Position numbers and translations under genes: made by a program. Of a stretch of 64,000 nucleotides of DNA, positions 55,455-63,895 are shown piece after piece (position 1 is the stretch's first letter; every line of letters starts with the position of its first letter). The stretch is taken from NCBI GenBank assembly GCA_016025055.1, contig CP065590.1, positions 930,001-994,000 of the forward strand, given 5' to 3'. The DNA is from Chryseobacterium indologenes. Lineage in GTDB: Bacteria; Bacteroidota; Bacteroidia; Flavobacteriales; Weeksellaceae. The notes under the pieces are model-generated. The model was not told the DNA's origin, did not search any database, and saw only the letters and a list, made by a program, of their open reading frames with translations.

Positions 55455-57842
55455 ATGAAACTAAAAGTTTGTATACTTTCACTTTCTGTATTTGCTTATA
55501 CAGGTTTCACCGCACAAAATATTCAGAACAATCCCGGCAGTAACCACGGAAACAAGTTTGAACAGCTGGGAAGCATTCTTCCGACACCTAATATTTACAG
55601 AACGGCTTCAGGAGCTCCGGGACATGGCTATTGGCAAAACAGGGCAGATTATACTATTACCGCCTTCCTTGATGAAGATAAAAGGAATCTGAAAGGTTCT
55701 GAAACAATTACCTACTACAACAATTCACCCGACGAATTGGACTACATCTGGCTTCAACTTGATGAAAATGAACATTCCAGTATAAAGAATGCCGGATATG
55801 AGACATCGTCTGTCCTTCGTCCTTCTGTAAGTGATCAGCAGCTTAAAATGACTGAACTTCCTGTAAAAGATAACGGCTATGGTGTGAATCTTGAAAAGGT
55901 AACGGATGCTTCCGGTAATGCTTTAAAGTATACCGTGAATAAAACCATGATGCGTATTGATCTTCCTAAAGTCCTTAAAAAAGGAGAAAAATTCATCTTT
56001 AAAGTAGACTGGAATTACAATCTCTCCAACAGGATTAAAATGGGAGGTCGTGGCGGCTACGAAAATTTTGCGGAAGACGGCAATGATCTGTACACCATGG
56101 CTCAATGGTATCCGAGAATGTGTGTTTACAGTGATTTTCAGGGCTGGCAGAATCATCAGTTTACCGGAAGAGGAGAATTTGCCCTGGTATTCGGTGACTT
56201 TAAAGTTTCTATCAATGTACCTGCCGATCATATTGTAGGAGGTACCGGTGAATGTAAAAATTATGATCAGGTATTGACTTCTGATCAGCTTTCAAGATAC
56301 AGAAAAGCAGAAAACGCTTCTGAACCTATAGAAATAGTAACGTTAGATGAGGCTAAAAAAGCGGAGAAAAACCATTCGAAACAAAGAAAAACCTGGAATT
56401 TTGAAGCCAATAATGTAAGAGATTTTGCATGGACTTCTTCAAGGAAATTTGTTTGGGACGGAATGCGTGTAACGATTCCTGAAAACAACAACAAAGTAAT
56501 GGCGATGAGCTTTTATCCAAAGGAATCTTATGGTCTGTACAGAAAGTTCTCCACAAAAGCAGTAGCTCACACGATTAAAACATATTCAGAATTCACGATC
56601 CCGTATCCATATCCTGTAGCCCAATCTGTGGAGGCAGCCAATGGAATGGAGTATCCGATGATCTGCTTCAACTTCGGAAGAACAGAAAAGGACGGAACTT
56701 ATTCTGAAGGAACCAAAAACGGTATGATCGGTGTAATCATCCATGAGGTAGGTCATAACTTTTTCCCGATGATCATAAATTCAGATGAAAGACAATGGGC
56801 ATGGATGGATGAGGGACTGAATACATTCACAGAATATCTTACCGAAGAAAAATGGGATAATAAATTCCCTTCTAAAAGAGGACCTGCCTGGACGATTGTC
56901 GACTATATGAAACTTCCGAAAGATCAACTGGAGCCGATCATGAGTAACTCTGAAAATATTGTTCAGTATGGCCCGAATGCCTATTCAAAGCCCGCAACCG
57001 GATTAAATATTCTTCGTGAAACCATTATGGGAAGAGAGCTTTTTGATAAAGCATTTAAAACATACGCTAAAAGATGGGCTTTTAAGCATCCTGAACCCGC
57101 AGATCTTTTCCGTACCATGGAAGATGCCAGTGGTGAAGACCTTGACTGGTTCTGGAGAGGTTGGTTCTACGGTACTGATCCTGTAGATATAGCCATTGAT
57201 AAAGTAACGATAGCCACTCCTAACCTGGAAGCCGATCCGAAAGCTGCAGCTGAAATAAAATATCAGGTGGAAAAACCGTTGGCAAGCAGTTTTGATGATA
57301 TTTCAAAAATCAGAAACAGAGAAGACAAGAATATCACTTTTTATGCAGACAAGGATAAAGATGTTCAGGATTTCTATTACCGATATGACAGAGGGCAGGA
57401 AAAAGTGGATAACAACAAAGAATATTCTATCAGGACAGAGGCAAGCCTTCCCCTGGATACAAAGGATAAAGATAAATGGAAAAATCTCACTGCTTACCAG
57501 ATCGACTTTGTCAATAAAGGCGGACTTGTAATGCCGATCATCCTTGAATTTACTTTTGAAGACGGCACAAAATTATACGACAAATCATCTGCGCAGATCT
57601 GGAGGTTAAATGAGCAAAAGGTTTCCAAAACCTATTATTTTGGTAAAAAACTGGCATCCATTCAGCTTGATCCGATGAGAGAAACTGCAGATATTGATAC
57701 TGCCAACAACTTTTGGAGCAATGCAGGAGGAAATGCAGAAGTTTCAAAATTCCAGCTATTCAAGCAAAAGCAGGACGGAGGTTCTGTGAGAGGCGGCTCC
57801 ACAGGAAAAGTAAATCCGATGCAGGCGGCAGGCAAAAGCTAA
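55455..57842 (+). CDS. Exported M1-family zinc metallopeptidase
   Basis: 795 residues. Signal peptide MKLKVCILSLSVFAYTGFTA, then an N-terminal beta domain typical of the M1 aminopeptidase clan. The zinc site HEVGH (430-434) is followed 18 residues later by the third ligand in WMDEGLN (Glu453). The GxMEN exopeptidase motif appears as ANGMEYPM, with Asn replaced by Tyr, so classic aminopeptidase specificity is uncertain. The C-terminus is Gly/Lys-rich without a T9SS domain. Own terminator downstream. Confidence 0.88.
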   Translation: MKLKVCILSLSVFAYTGFTAQNIQNNPGSNHGNKFEQLGSILPTPNIYRTASGAPGHGYWQNRADYTITAFLDEDKRNLKGSETITYYNNSPDELDYIWLQLDENEHSSIKNAGYETSSVLRPSVSDQQLKMTELPVKDNGYGVNLEKVTDASGNALKYTVNKTMMRIDLPKVLKKGEKFIFKVDWNYNLSNRIKMGGRGGYENFAEDGNDLYTMAQWYPRMCVYSDFQGWQNHQFTGRGEFALVFGDFKVSINVPADHIVGGTGECKNYDQVLTSDQLSRYRKAENASEPIEIVTLDEAKKAEKNHSKQRKTWNFEANNVRDFAWTSSRKFVWDGMRVTIPENNNKVMAMSFYPKESYGLYRKFSTKAVAHTIKTYSEFTIPYPYPVAQSVEAANGMEYPMICFNFGRTEKDGTYSEGTKNGMIGVIIHEVGHNFFPMIINSDERQWAWMDEGLNTFTEYLTEEKWDNKFPSKRGPAWTIVDYMKLPKDQLEPIMSNSENIVQYGPNAYSKPATGLNILRETIMGRELFDKAFKTYAKRWAFKHPEPADLFRTMEDASGEDLDWFWRGWFYGTDPVDIAIDKVTIATPNLEADPKAAAEIKYQVEKPLASSFDDISKIRNREDKNITFYADKDKDVQDFYYRYDRGQEKVDNNKEYSIRTEASLPLDTKDKDKWKNLTAYQIDFVNKGGLVMPIILEFTFEDGTKLYDKSSAQIWRLNEQKVSKTYYFGKKLASIQLDPMRETADIDTANNFWSNAGGNAEVSKFQLFKQKQDGGSVRGGSTGKVNPMQAAGKS

Positions 57843-57866
57843 GATCCGAATATTGGCCGACATATT

Positions 57867-57898
57867 AAAAAGTCCACTTTTACTGAAGTGGACTTTTT
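57867..57898. terminator. Bidirectional terminator between M1 peptidase and LytTR regulator
   Basis: A 13-bp perfect stem (AAAAAGTCCACTT with AAGTGGACTTTTT) and 6-nt loop between convergent genes. Confidence 0.85.
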
Positions 57899-57928
57899 AT
57901 TTTCATAGTGACCTGAATCTTAATAATG

Positions 57929-58624
57929 CTATTGCCCCAGATATTCCTTCAGTAATTTTTTATAGGTCCTGCCAAGCGGGAGTTGTTCTCCCCCATTCAG
58001 ATGTACGTGAAATGCATCATAGGATTTGATATGAGAAGATAACACGATATAAGATTTATGGATTCTGATAAATCCGAAACGCTGAAACTTTTCTTCAAAA
58101 TTCGACATCCTTTCCAGGATCATATATTTTTTCAAAGGTGTGATCAGTGTTATATACTCTCCAAATCCCTGTATCCATAGAATGTCTTTCAAAAAGACTT
58201 TATTCATCACGTAATTGGATTTAAACATGATATAATCTTCCTGTTGGCTGGCAGAATTTTTAAAGTGTAAAAAATCCTTGGCTTTATGAATGGCTTTTTT
58301 AAAAGTTTCAAAGTCCACAGGTTTTACAAGATAATGTACAACATCGAGCTCAAATGCCTTGACAGCATATTTCACCTCCAGTGTCAGGAAAATGCAAAGA
58401 GGTTTATAAGGAAGTTGCTGAAGTAGCTCTACTCCATTGATTCTTGGCATATTGATATCGAAAATAACAAGATCTACCGGTTTTTTTGTAAGATATTCCA
58501 ATGCTTTTTCAGGATCCTGAAATGATTCCAGCAGCTCTACCCCTTCAATACGGGTACAATATTGTCTGACCAGCTGCAATGCAGGATATTCGTCATCAAC
58601 ATTTACTACAGTCAGATTAGCCAT
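57929..58624 (-). CDS. LytR/AlgR-type response regulator (LytTR DNA-binding domain)
   Basis: 231 residues: receiver domain (NVDDEYPALQ, phospho-acceptor Asp56 in LVIFDINMPRINGVELL) and a C-terminal LytTR domain (ILWIQGFGEYITLITPLKKY, then RIHKSYIVLSSHIKSY and LPLGRTYKKLLKEYL). It overlaps the kinase gene upstream by 8 nt, so they are co-translated partners. Confidence 0.93.
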   Translation of the reverse strand: MANLTVVNVDDEYPALQLVRQYCTRIEGVELLESFQDPEKALEYLTKKPVDLVIFDINMPRINGVELLQQLPYKPLCIFLTLEVKYAVKAFELDVVHYLVKPVDFETFKKAIHKAKDFLHFKNSASQQEDYIMFKSNYVMNKVFLKDILWIQGFGEYITLITPLKKYMILERMSNFEEKFQRFGFIRIHKSYIVLSSHIKSYDAFHVHLNGGEQLPLGRTYKKLLKEYLGQ

Positions 58625-59730
58625 TTACCTTAATTTTTAATACTATTTTATACTTATTATTTTCTGCCGGTCCTGAAATAAAATCAAAACTCCCCGGATA
58701 AAATTTTTCTAATATATGAATAACTGCATCATTACCCAATCCATGGTAACCGGTTTCTACAGAGTATGCCTGATGCTGAGCTACCGAATTAGTAATAGTA
58801 AAAAACAATTCTGATTCTTCTATTCTGCAGGATAACCTTATAAAACTATCCTCAGCCTCTCCTATTGCAGAATGTTTTAATGCATTTTCAAATAACGTAA
58901 GCAATACAGAAGGAGGAATTTCTACAATATCAAACTCTTCCAGGTCCGGTACATCAAATACAATATCAAGCCGGTTATTATATTTCAGCTGATATAAAGA
59001 CGCAAGTGCCTTCAGAGACGAAAATTCCTGGTAGACGGTGATTTTGGTCTTTCCGCTATCGTAAATAATATATTGTAAAAGCTTACTTAACTGCAAAATA
59101 GAATCCGATGTTTTCTCGGAATAGCTAAAACTATTGGCATACATATTATTGAGGGTATTCAACAAAAAATGGGGATTCAGCTTAGATTTGAGAAGGTCCA
59201 GGTAAAGCTGTTCTTTTTCTTCACCAAGATCGATCACATCCTGTTCGATCAGAAATTTATCCTTTGTAATTCCTAAAAAGGAAGCAACAAGAATGACAAT
59301 GCCCTGGGAAATATAAACATTATAAAGAAAACCAACATGATAACCTTCTCTGGAAAAATTCATTTCAAATACTGCAGGTTCCCACAAGATCCTAAAAAGG
59401 CTGGAAACCAAAAAACAGATTAAAGCGTATAATATAAACTCAGGATATTTATTGGATAAATAAAAATAAGGGACAAGATAATAATATACCAAATAATATA
59501 GCCCAATATTAAAAATTACATTCAAAATAATACTCCCGATCAGCTCATAGGAATCCAGAAAGTAATTTTCGGTAAAATAAGTCATCAGGATAAAGACAAA
59601 TAAGAGAAAAAATATGCTGAAATCTCAGTAAAAATTTCCAACGGTACCGCATCAGACCTTCAAGAATTTTACCGCTAAACAAAACCCTGATAATCAATAA
59701 TATAATTATAAAATTTATGATTAAAAACAT
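58617..59730 (-). CDS. LytS-type sensor histidine kinase (HisKA_6), N-terminal frameshift
   Basis: An ATG at 59585 gives 322 residues, but an upstream frame from 59730 (MFLIINFIIILLIIRVLF) reads into the same protein if T6 of the coding strand at 59607-59612 is really T5, giving FLLRFQHIFLLFVFILMTYF. The corrected gene has 371 codons exactly. Four or more membrane helices precede a HisKA_6 core (LKSKLNPHFLLNTLNNM, His139 of the short form) and an ATPase with NALKHSAIG and GYHGLGNDAV. Paired with the LytTR regulator. Divergent from the DUF2490-CitMHS operon. Confidence 0.85.
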
Positions 59731-59756
59731 ATTTTAACTCCTATTTTGCGCTCAAT

Positions 59757-59764
59757 CAAATATA
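59757..59764 (-). promoter_or_regulatory. -7 promoter element of the lytS/lytR operon
   Basis: The minus strand reads TATATTTG, 27 bp before the long start ATG at 59730, which favours that start over 59585. Confidence 0.5.
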
Positions 59765-59845
59765 CCATCTTTTTACCGCAAAATGCAGTTCGTTGATAAA
59801 AACTGCCATTGATTGAAAAATTCAAAAGCCGCTGTTTCTAATAAA

Positions 59846-59853
59846 TATATTTG
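59846..59853 (+). promoter_or_regulatory. -7 promoter element of the DUF2490-CitMHS operon
   Basis: TATATTTG, the same box as on the opposite strand at 59757-59764, 29 bp before the ATG at 59882. The 80 bp between the two boxes would be the place for a regulator site; none was recognised. Confidence 0.5.
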
Positions 59854-59881
59854 AAAGACTTCAATATTAATCAAATATTAT

Positions 59882-60591
59882 ATGAAACTTAACACACGAT
59901 TAACGCTTTTCTTATCATTCTGTTTAATGAGCAATCTCTTATACAGCCAAAGCAAGGATAATTATAATATGTGGTTTCAGTATCTGATGTCTGCAAAGAT
60001 CACCAATAAAAGTACCTTAACAGCACTTACCCAATACCGGTCCTTTGATCTGGCTTATGATACAAGGCTCTTTCTTCTTAATGCTTATGTAGATTATGAA
60101 GTGGTTGAAAATATAAAACCGGCAGCCGGATTTATGTTTTTGACCCTTGAATCTTACAATGCCGACGATTCCAAGAAAATAAGGTATGAAAAAGACCATT
60201 CCAGCAAATAACTGCTGATTATTATATTGGCCGGACTTCAATATCCAACAGACTTAGGGTGGAAGAACGTTTTCTCAGCAATCCTGATGAATTCCAGGTC
60301 AGGATCCGATACCTGATTTCCGTCAGAATTCCGTTCAATAAAAAAGGGGAAAAAGAAAGACTCTACGGTATTCTTAAAAACGAAATAAGAATGAATATCG
60401 AAAAAGAGGAACCTTTTGACAGCAATCGTATTACAGCAGGTTTTGGAATAAAAACCGGAAAAAATTCTGCATTGGAAATTGCTTTTATCAATCAGCTGGA
60501 AACAGGAAAAACAAGTAACTACGGATTTCTAGGCTTCCGGAATACATTCGACTGGAGAAAAAAAATCAATAACAACATCATAAACACATAA
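59882..60591 (+). CDS. DUF2490-family exported barrel-like protein, frameshifted
   Basis: As read, the first frame stops at 60211. Adding one A in the A5 run at 60189-60193 gives RYEKRPFQQITADYYIGRTS and joins to the second half (RVEERFLSNPDEFQVRIRYL ... FDWRKKINN), for 236 residues (237 codons exactly). Signal peptide MKLNTRLTLFLSFCLMSNLLYSQ without its last residues; the mature region opens with DNYNMWFQYLMSAKITNKST, typical of DUF2490. Probably an outer-membrane protein. It is 6 bp upstream of the CitMHS gene, so it may form the outer-membrane step of the same uptake route. Confidence 0.75.
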
Positions 60592-60597
60592 ATAACT

Positions 60598-61884
60598 ATG
60601 CTAACATTTCTTGGTTTCATAATGATTTTCATTTTCATGATTCTCATTATGAACAAAAAACTGACTCCCCTTACAGCCTTGGTTCTTGTTCCGGTTCTTA
60701 TTGCTTTTGTTGCCGGTTTTGGGCCGGACCTTGGCAAAATGATGAAAGAAGGGATAAAAGAAATTGCTCTCACCGGAGTGATGTTGATTTTTGCCATACT
60801 CTATTTTAGTCTGATGATTGATACCGGACTCTTTGAGCCACTGGTGAATGCTATTTTAAAAGCTGTAGGAGATAATCCAGTAAAAACAACTATCGGAACA
60901 GCCATACTCACTACATTGGTTTCTTTAGACGGAGACGGATCGTCTACTTACATTATTGTAGTAGCTGCCATGCTTCCGCTTTATAAAAAACAGGGCATGA
61001 ATCCTTTGGTACTGACCTGCATCATTATGCTTTCCGGCGGGATTATGAATATTCTGCCATGGGGCGGCCCTACAGCAAGGGTAATGAGTTCTCTGAAATT
61101 GGGGCATACCGAAATCTTTGTACCGATGATTCCCGTGATGCTGATCGGTCTTGTATGGGTTTTCGTTGTAGCTTATATTCTCGGGGTAAAAGAAAGAAAG
61201 AGAATCAATACCCATGGCAAATACACCCGATACAGCCAGCAGGATATTGTGGGCAGTGATGATCCTGCATTACGTCGTCCCCAACTGATTATTGTCAACC
61301 TGATTCTTACCATCATTCTTTTAGCGGTGATGATCCTCGATATCATTCCGTTGGGCATTGCTTTTATGATTGCTTTCTGTATAGCCTCTGTCATCAACTA
61401 TCCCAAGCTGAAAGATCAGCAGAAAATTATTTCCAAGCACGCAGGTAATGCATTATCGGTAGCAGGAATGATTTTCGGGGCAGGAATTTTTACGGGAATT
61501 CTTAATGGCACCGGCATTATGCAGGCGATGGGAAACAGCATCATTAATGTTGTTCCGCAAAGCTGGGGTGGTTATCTTAATATTATTACCGCTGTATTCA
61601 GTGTGCCACTTACTTTTTTCCTGACCAATGATGCTTATTACTTTGGGATCTTGCCGGTGATTACCGCTACAGGACATCAGCTCGGAATTTCACCTGAAAT
61701 TCTGGGACGCGCGAGTCTTGTCGGCCAGGCATCACACTTGCTGAGCCCGTTGGTTCCTTCCACTTATTTATTGGTGTCATTAGCCGGTGTAGAATTTTCA
61801 GATCATTTAAAATTTACTTTAAAATGGGCTATAGGGTCATCCATTGTCATGCTGCTTGGTGCTTTAGTGCTGCAAATCATTTAG
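60598..61884 (+). CDS. CitMHS-family citrate (metal-complex) transporter
   Basis: 428 residues, close to the 430 usual for CitM/CitH, which take up citrate complexed with Mg or Ca together with protons. About 12 membrane segments. Family blocks: LYFSLMIDTGLFEPLVNAIL, SLDGDGSSTYIIVVAAMLPL, GIMNILPWGGPTARVMSSL, FLTNDAYYFGILPVI and GQASHLLSPLVPSTYLLVSL. Its location downstream of DUF2490 and divergent from a LytS/LytR system parallels the control of citrate transporters by two-component systems in other bacteria; that link here is inference. Confidence 0.88.
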   Translation: MLTFLGFIMIFIFMILIMNKKLTPLTALVLVPVLIAFVAGFGPDLGKMMKEGIKEIALTGVMLIFAILYFSLMIDTGLFEPLVNAILKAVGDNPVKTTIGTAILTTLVSLDGDGSSTYIIVVAAMLPLYKKQGMNPLVLTCIIMLSGGIMNILPWGGPTARVMSSLKLGHTEIFVPMIPVMLIGLVWVFVVAYILGVKERKRINTHGKYTRYSQQDIVGSDDPALRRPQLIIVNLILTIILLAVMILDIIPLGIAFMIAFCIASVINYPKLKDQQKIISKHAGNALSVAGMIFGAGIFTGILNGTGIMQAMGNSIINVVPQSWGGYLNIITAVFSVPLTFFLTNDAYYFGILPVITATGHQLGISPEILGRASLVGQASHLLSPLVPSTYLLVSLAGVEFSDHLKFTLKWAIGSSIVMLLGALVLQII

Positions 61885-62051
61885 AACTAAGACCGGAAGT
61901 AGATATTACAATCTAAAATCACTTAAAACTAATTTCATTAAGCTAATCAGAGATTATAATGAATAACTTTCTGCCCACTTACCACCCAATAACTTCCGCT
62001 CCTTATCCGAACTATTTATTATTTTCGTAATCTACATTATAAAAAACCTGA

Positions 62052-63254
62052 ATGAGTTCCTTACCCAAGCAAAAGACGTTTACTGATTCTTATCTGAGAA
62101 ATCTTAGCCTGTATGCATTCACAGCTATTATCTGTGGAGCATTAACCGGGTATTATTTCCCGGAGGTCGGAAGGCATCTGGAGCTGGTAAGCCATTACTT
62201 TTTTGTACTTCTTGAAGTTCTTATTGTTCCCATTATTTTCATTGCTGTTACCTATGGCGTAAGCTATATTTTCAGTATTGAAAATGCTTTTAAAATTGTG
62301 GGCCGGATGATCCTCTATTTTCTGGCGATTACTTCCGTAAGTATTCTGCTGGGACTTGCCTTTGGTCTTCTCCTGAAACCCGGCGCTGATACGGGAATTT
62401 CTACAGCAGTGATCCACAAAGAGATTCCCGGACACTTTTTAAACCATCCTAACAATCCGTTGCAGATCAGTAATTATGTCATTTTCCTTTTGATCTCTAT
62501 TTCTGCCGGAGTAGCGATTGGTCTTTCAGGGGCGAAAAATAAACTGATCAATATTTTAGATGAGGGTAAGAATTTGTTTTTTAAGCTTATAAAGTATCTG
62601 TATATTTTTCTTCCGATTGTTATTTTCTGCAACATCGCCTTTGGGATTTCGGTCTATGGCATCAATACCCTTCTCCCACTAAGCAAAGTGGTGGCTACCG
62701 TGTATCTTGCCAGCCTTGTTTTTATTTTCGGAATATTAGGGCTTGTCACTTCCTTATTCAGGATCAGTCTTTGGGATTTTTTAATCAGCATCAAAGAAGA
62801 AATTATACTCGTAGTAGCGACTTCTTCCTCCAAAACAGCTTTTCCCATCATTTTTGATAAAATGGAATCTCAGGGATATGACCGGAAAATTCTTCGTTTT
62901 GTGATTCCTTTAGGATACAATTTTAATCTTGCAGGAGCCTGTATCTATCTTTCGATCTCCTGTATATTCCTGGTACAGTTTTACAATATTTCTTTAGGTA
63001 CTTCGGATTATATCTGGCTTTTCATCATTATTTCCATGGCGTCGAAAACAGCATCGGGAGTTCCCGGATCTGGTTTTTTGGCCCTTATGTTTACCTTAAG
63101 CAGATTTGGAAAAATTCCCGTTACAGATCTTGCGTTGTTGTACAGTGTAGACCGTTTCATGAACGAAGCACGGTCGGTAACCAATTTTATAGGCATTGCA
63201 GTTTCAGCGGCTGTTATCTCAAAGCTTAATCAGCATCATAAAGACATAGTCTGA
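62052..63254 (+). CDS. Dicarboxylate/amino-acid:cation symporter (DAACS) family, divergent ion motif
   Basis: 400 residues, about eight membrane helices. Family blocks: VATSSSKTAFPIIFDKM (HP1), SMASKTASGVPGSGFLALM (HP2) and DRFMNEARSVTNFIGIAV (helix 8). Helix 7 reads GYNFNLAGACIYLS where most members have NxDGT; the Asp is replaced by Ala, which should alter cation coupling. A TATTTTCG box at 62020-62027 may be its promoter. It follows CitMHS with about 170 bp between. Confidence 0.85.
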   Translation: MSSLPKQKTFTDSYLRNLSLYAFTAIICGALTGYYFPEVGRHLELVSHYFFVLLEVLIVPIIFIAVTYGVSYIFSIENAFKIVGRMILYFLAITSVSILLGLAFGLLLKPGADTGISTAVIHKEIPGHFLNHPNNPLQISNYVIFLLISISAGVAIGLSGAKNKLINILDEGKNLFFKLIKYLYIFLPIVIFCNIAFGISVYGINTLLPLSKVVATVYLASLVFIFGILGLVTSLFRISLWDFLISIKEEIILVVATSSSKTAFPIIFDKMESQGYDRKILRFVIPLGYNFNLAGACIYLSISCIFLVQFYNISLGTSDYIWLFIIISMASKTASGVPGSGFLALMFTLSRFGKIPVTDLALLYSVDRFMNEARSVTNFIGIAVSAAVISKLNQHHKDIV

Positions 63255-63403
63255 TCGGTTTAGCGATAGTATATTTTCAAAGCGACATCAAAAATAAAAT
63301 GTAACTTTCTGAATGCTCGTAAAAACAATTCACTAAAAAAGGTCAAAATACCAATACCGGCCTCCCGTCTACCAACAACCTAACTACCTGTTTTAAAAAA
63401 TAT

Positions 63404-63411
63404 TACCTTTG
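63404..63411 (+). promoter_or_regulatory. -7 promoter element of bacteriocin-like gene
   Basis: TACCTTTG matches TAnnTTTG; 14 bp later begins the leader block shared with the second copy. Confidence 0.5.
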
Positions 63412-63424
63412 AAAAATAATAAGA

Positions 63425-63486
63425 CACCAACTGTCAAAAAACCTGATTGACATAAAATGCTCAGGAATCAATCAAAACTATTACTT
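63425..63486 (+). repeat. Leader of bacteriocin-like gene, copy 1 of a duplicated 5' UTR
   Basis: Starts CACCAACTGTCAA and includes ACCTGATTGAC and CTCAGGAAT. The same order of motifs occurs at 63828-63895 (CACCAAATGTCAA, ACCTGGTTGAC, TTCAGGAAT), each ending at ATGAAAAATGCTAA. Confidence 0.7.
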
Positions 63487-63624
63487 ATGAAAAATGCTAA
63501 ACTATTAAGCAGAGAAGCCCAAAAATCCATCATTGGAGGAGCTGCTGCAAGACTTGTGTGTTGTGACTATGATGACAACATGAAATGTATCCGTTGGATC
63601 GGACCGGGACAATACTGTCCGTGA
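63487..63624 (+). CDS. Bacteriocin-like peptide with GG-type leader
   Basis: 45 residues. The leader MKNAKLLSREAQKSIIGG is of the double-glycine type cut by peptidase-containing ABC exporters, followed by a 27-residue core with four Cys (25, 26, 34, 44) and a WIGPGQYCP end. Short genes with MKN-K-LSR-...-GG leaders are common in Chryseobacterium and are annotated as bacteriocin-like; activity is not established. It has a -7 box at 63404, a leader shared with the next copy and a strong terminator. No exporter or immunity gene is in the window. Confidence 0.75.
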   Translation: MKNAKLLSREAQKSIIGGAAARLVCCDYDDNMKCIRWIGPGQYCP

Positions 63625-63650
63625 CCTGATTATCCCATAACCATTACAAT

Positions 63651-63680
63651 AAAGGCCGGAAATTTCCGGCTTTCTTTTTT
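63651..63680 (+). terminator. Terminator of bacteriocin-like gene
   Basis: Palindrome GCCGGAAATTTCCGGC (63655-63670) followed by TTTCTTTTTT, 30 bp after the stop. Confidence 0.8.
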
Positions 63681-63804
63681 ATATTTTTCTGTGCATTGTA
63701 TTTTTCAGGATCCGGAAAAGGCATACTGCAAAACATTAGAATCTGACAACCAAATAATTATTAAAAAAAGACTTAAAATATTTCACCCTTAAAGGAAAAA
63801 GTTT

Positions 63805-63812
63805 TATATTTG
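63805..63812 (+). promoter_or_regulatory. -7 promoter element of second bacteriocin-like copy
   Basis: TATATTTG, 15 bp before the second copy of the leader block, in the same position as in copy 1. Confidence 0.5.
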
Positions 63813-63827
63813 AACTACTTCTTTTTA

Positions 63828-63895
63828 CACCAAATGTCAAGAACCTGGTTGACTTTAAATTTTCAGGAATTTTGTACAAACAAAGATTATTAACT
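63828..63895 (+). repeat. Leader of second bacteriocin-like copy (duplicated 5' UTR)
   Basis: Second copy of the block described at 63425-63486, with scattered substitutions, ending at the ATG at 63896. Confidence 0.65.
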
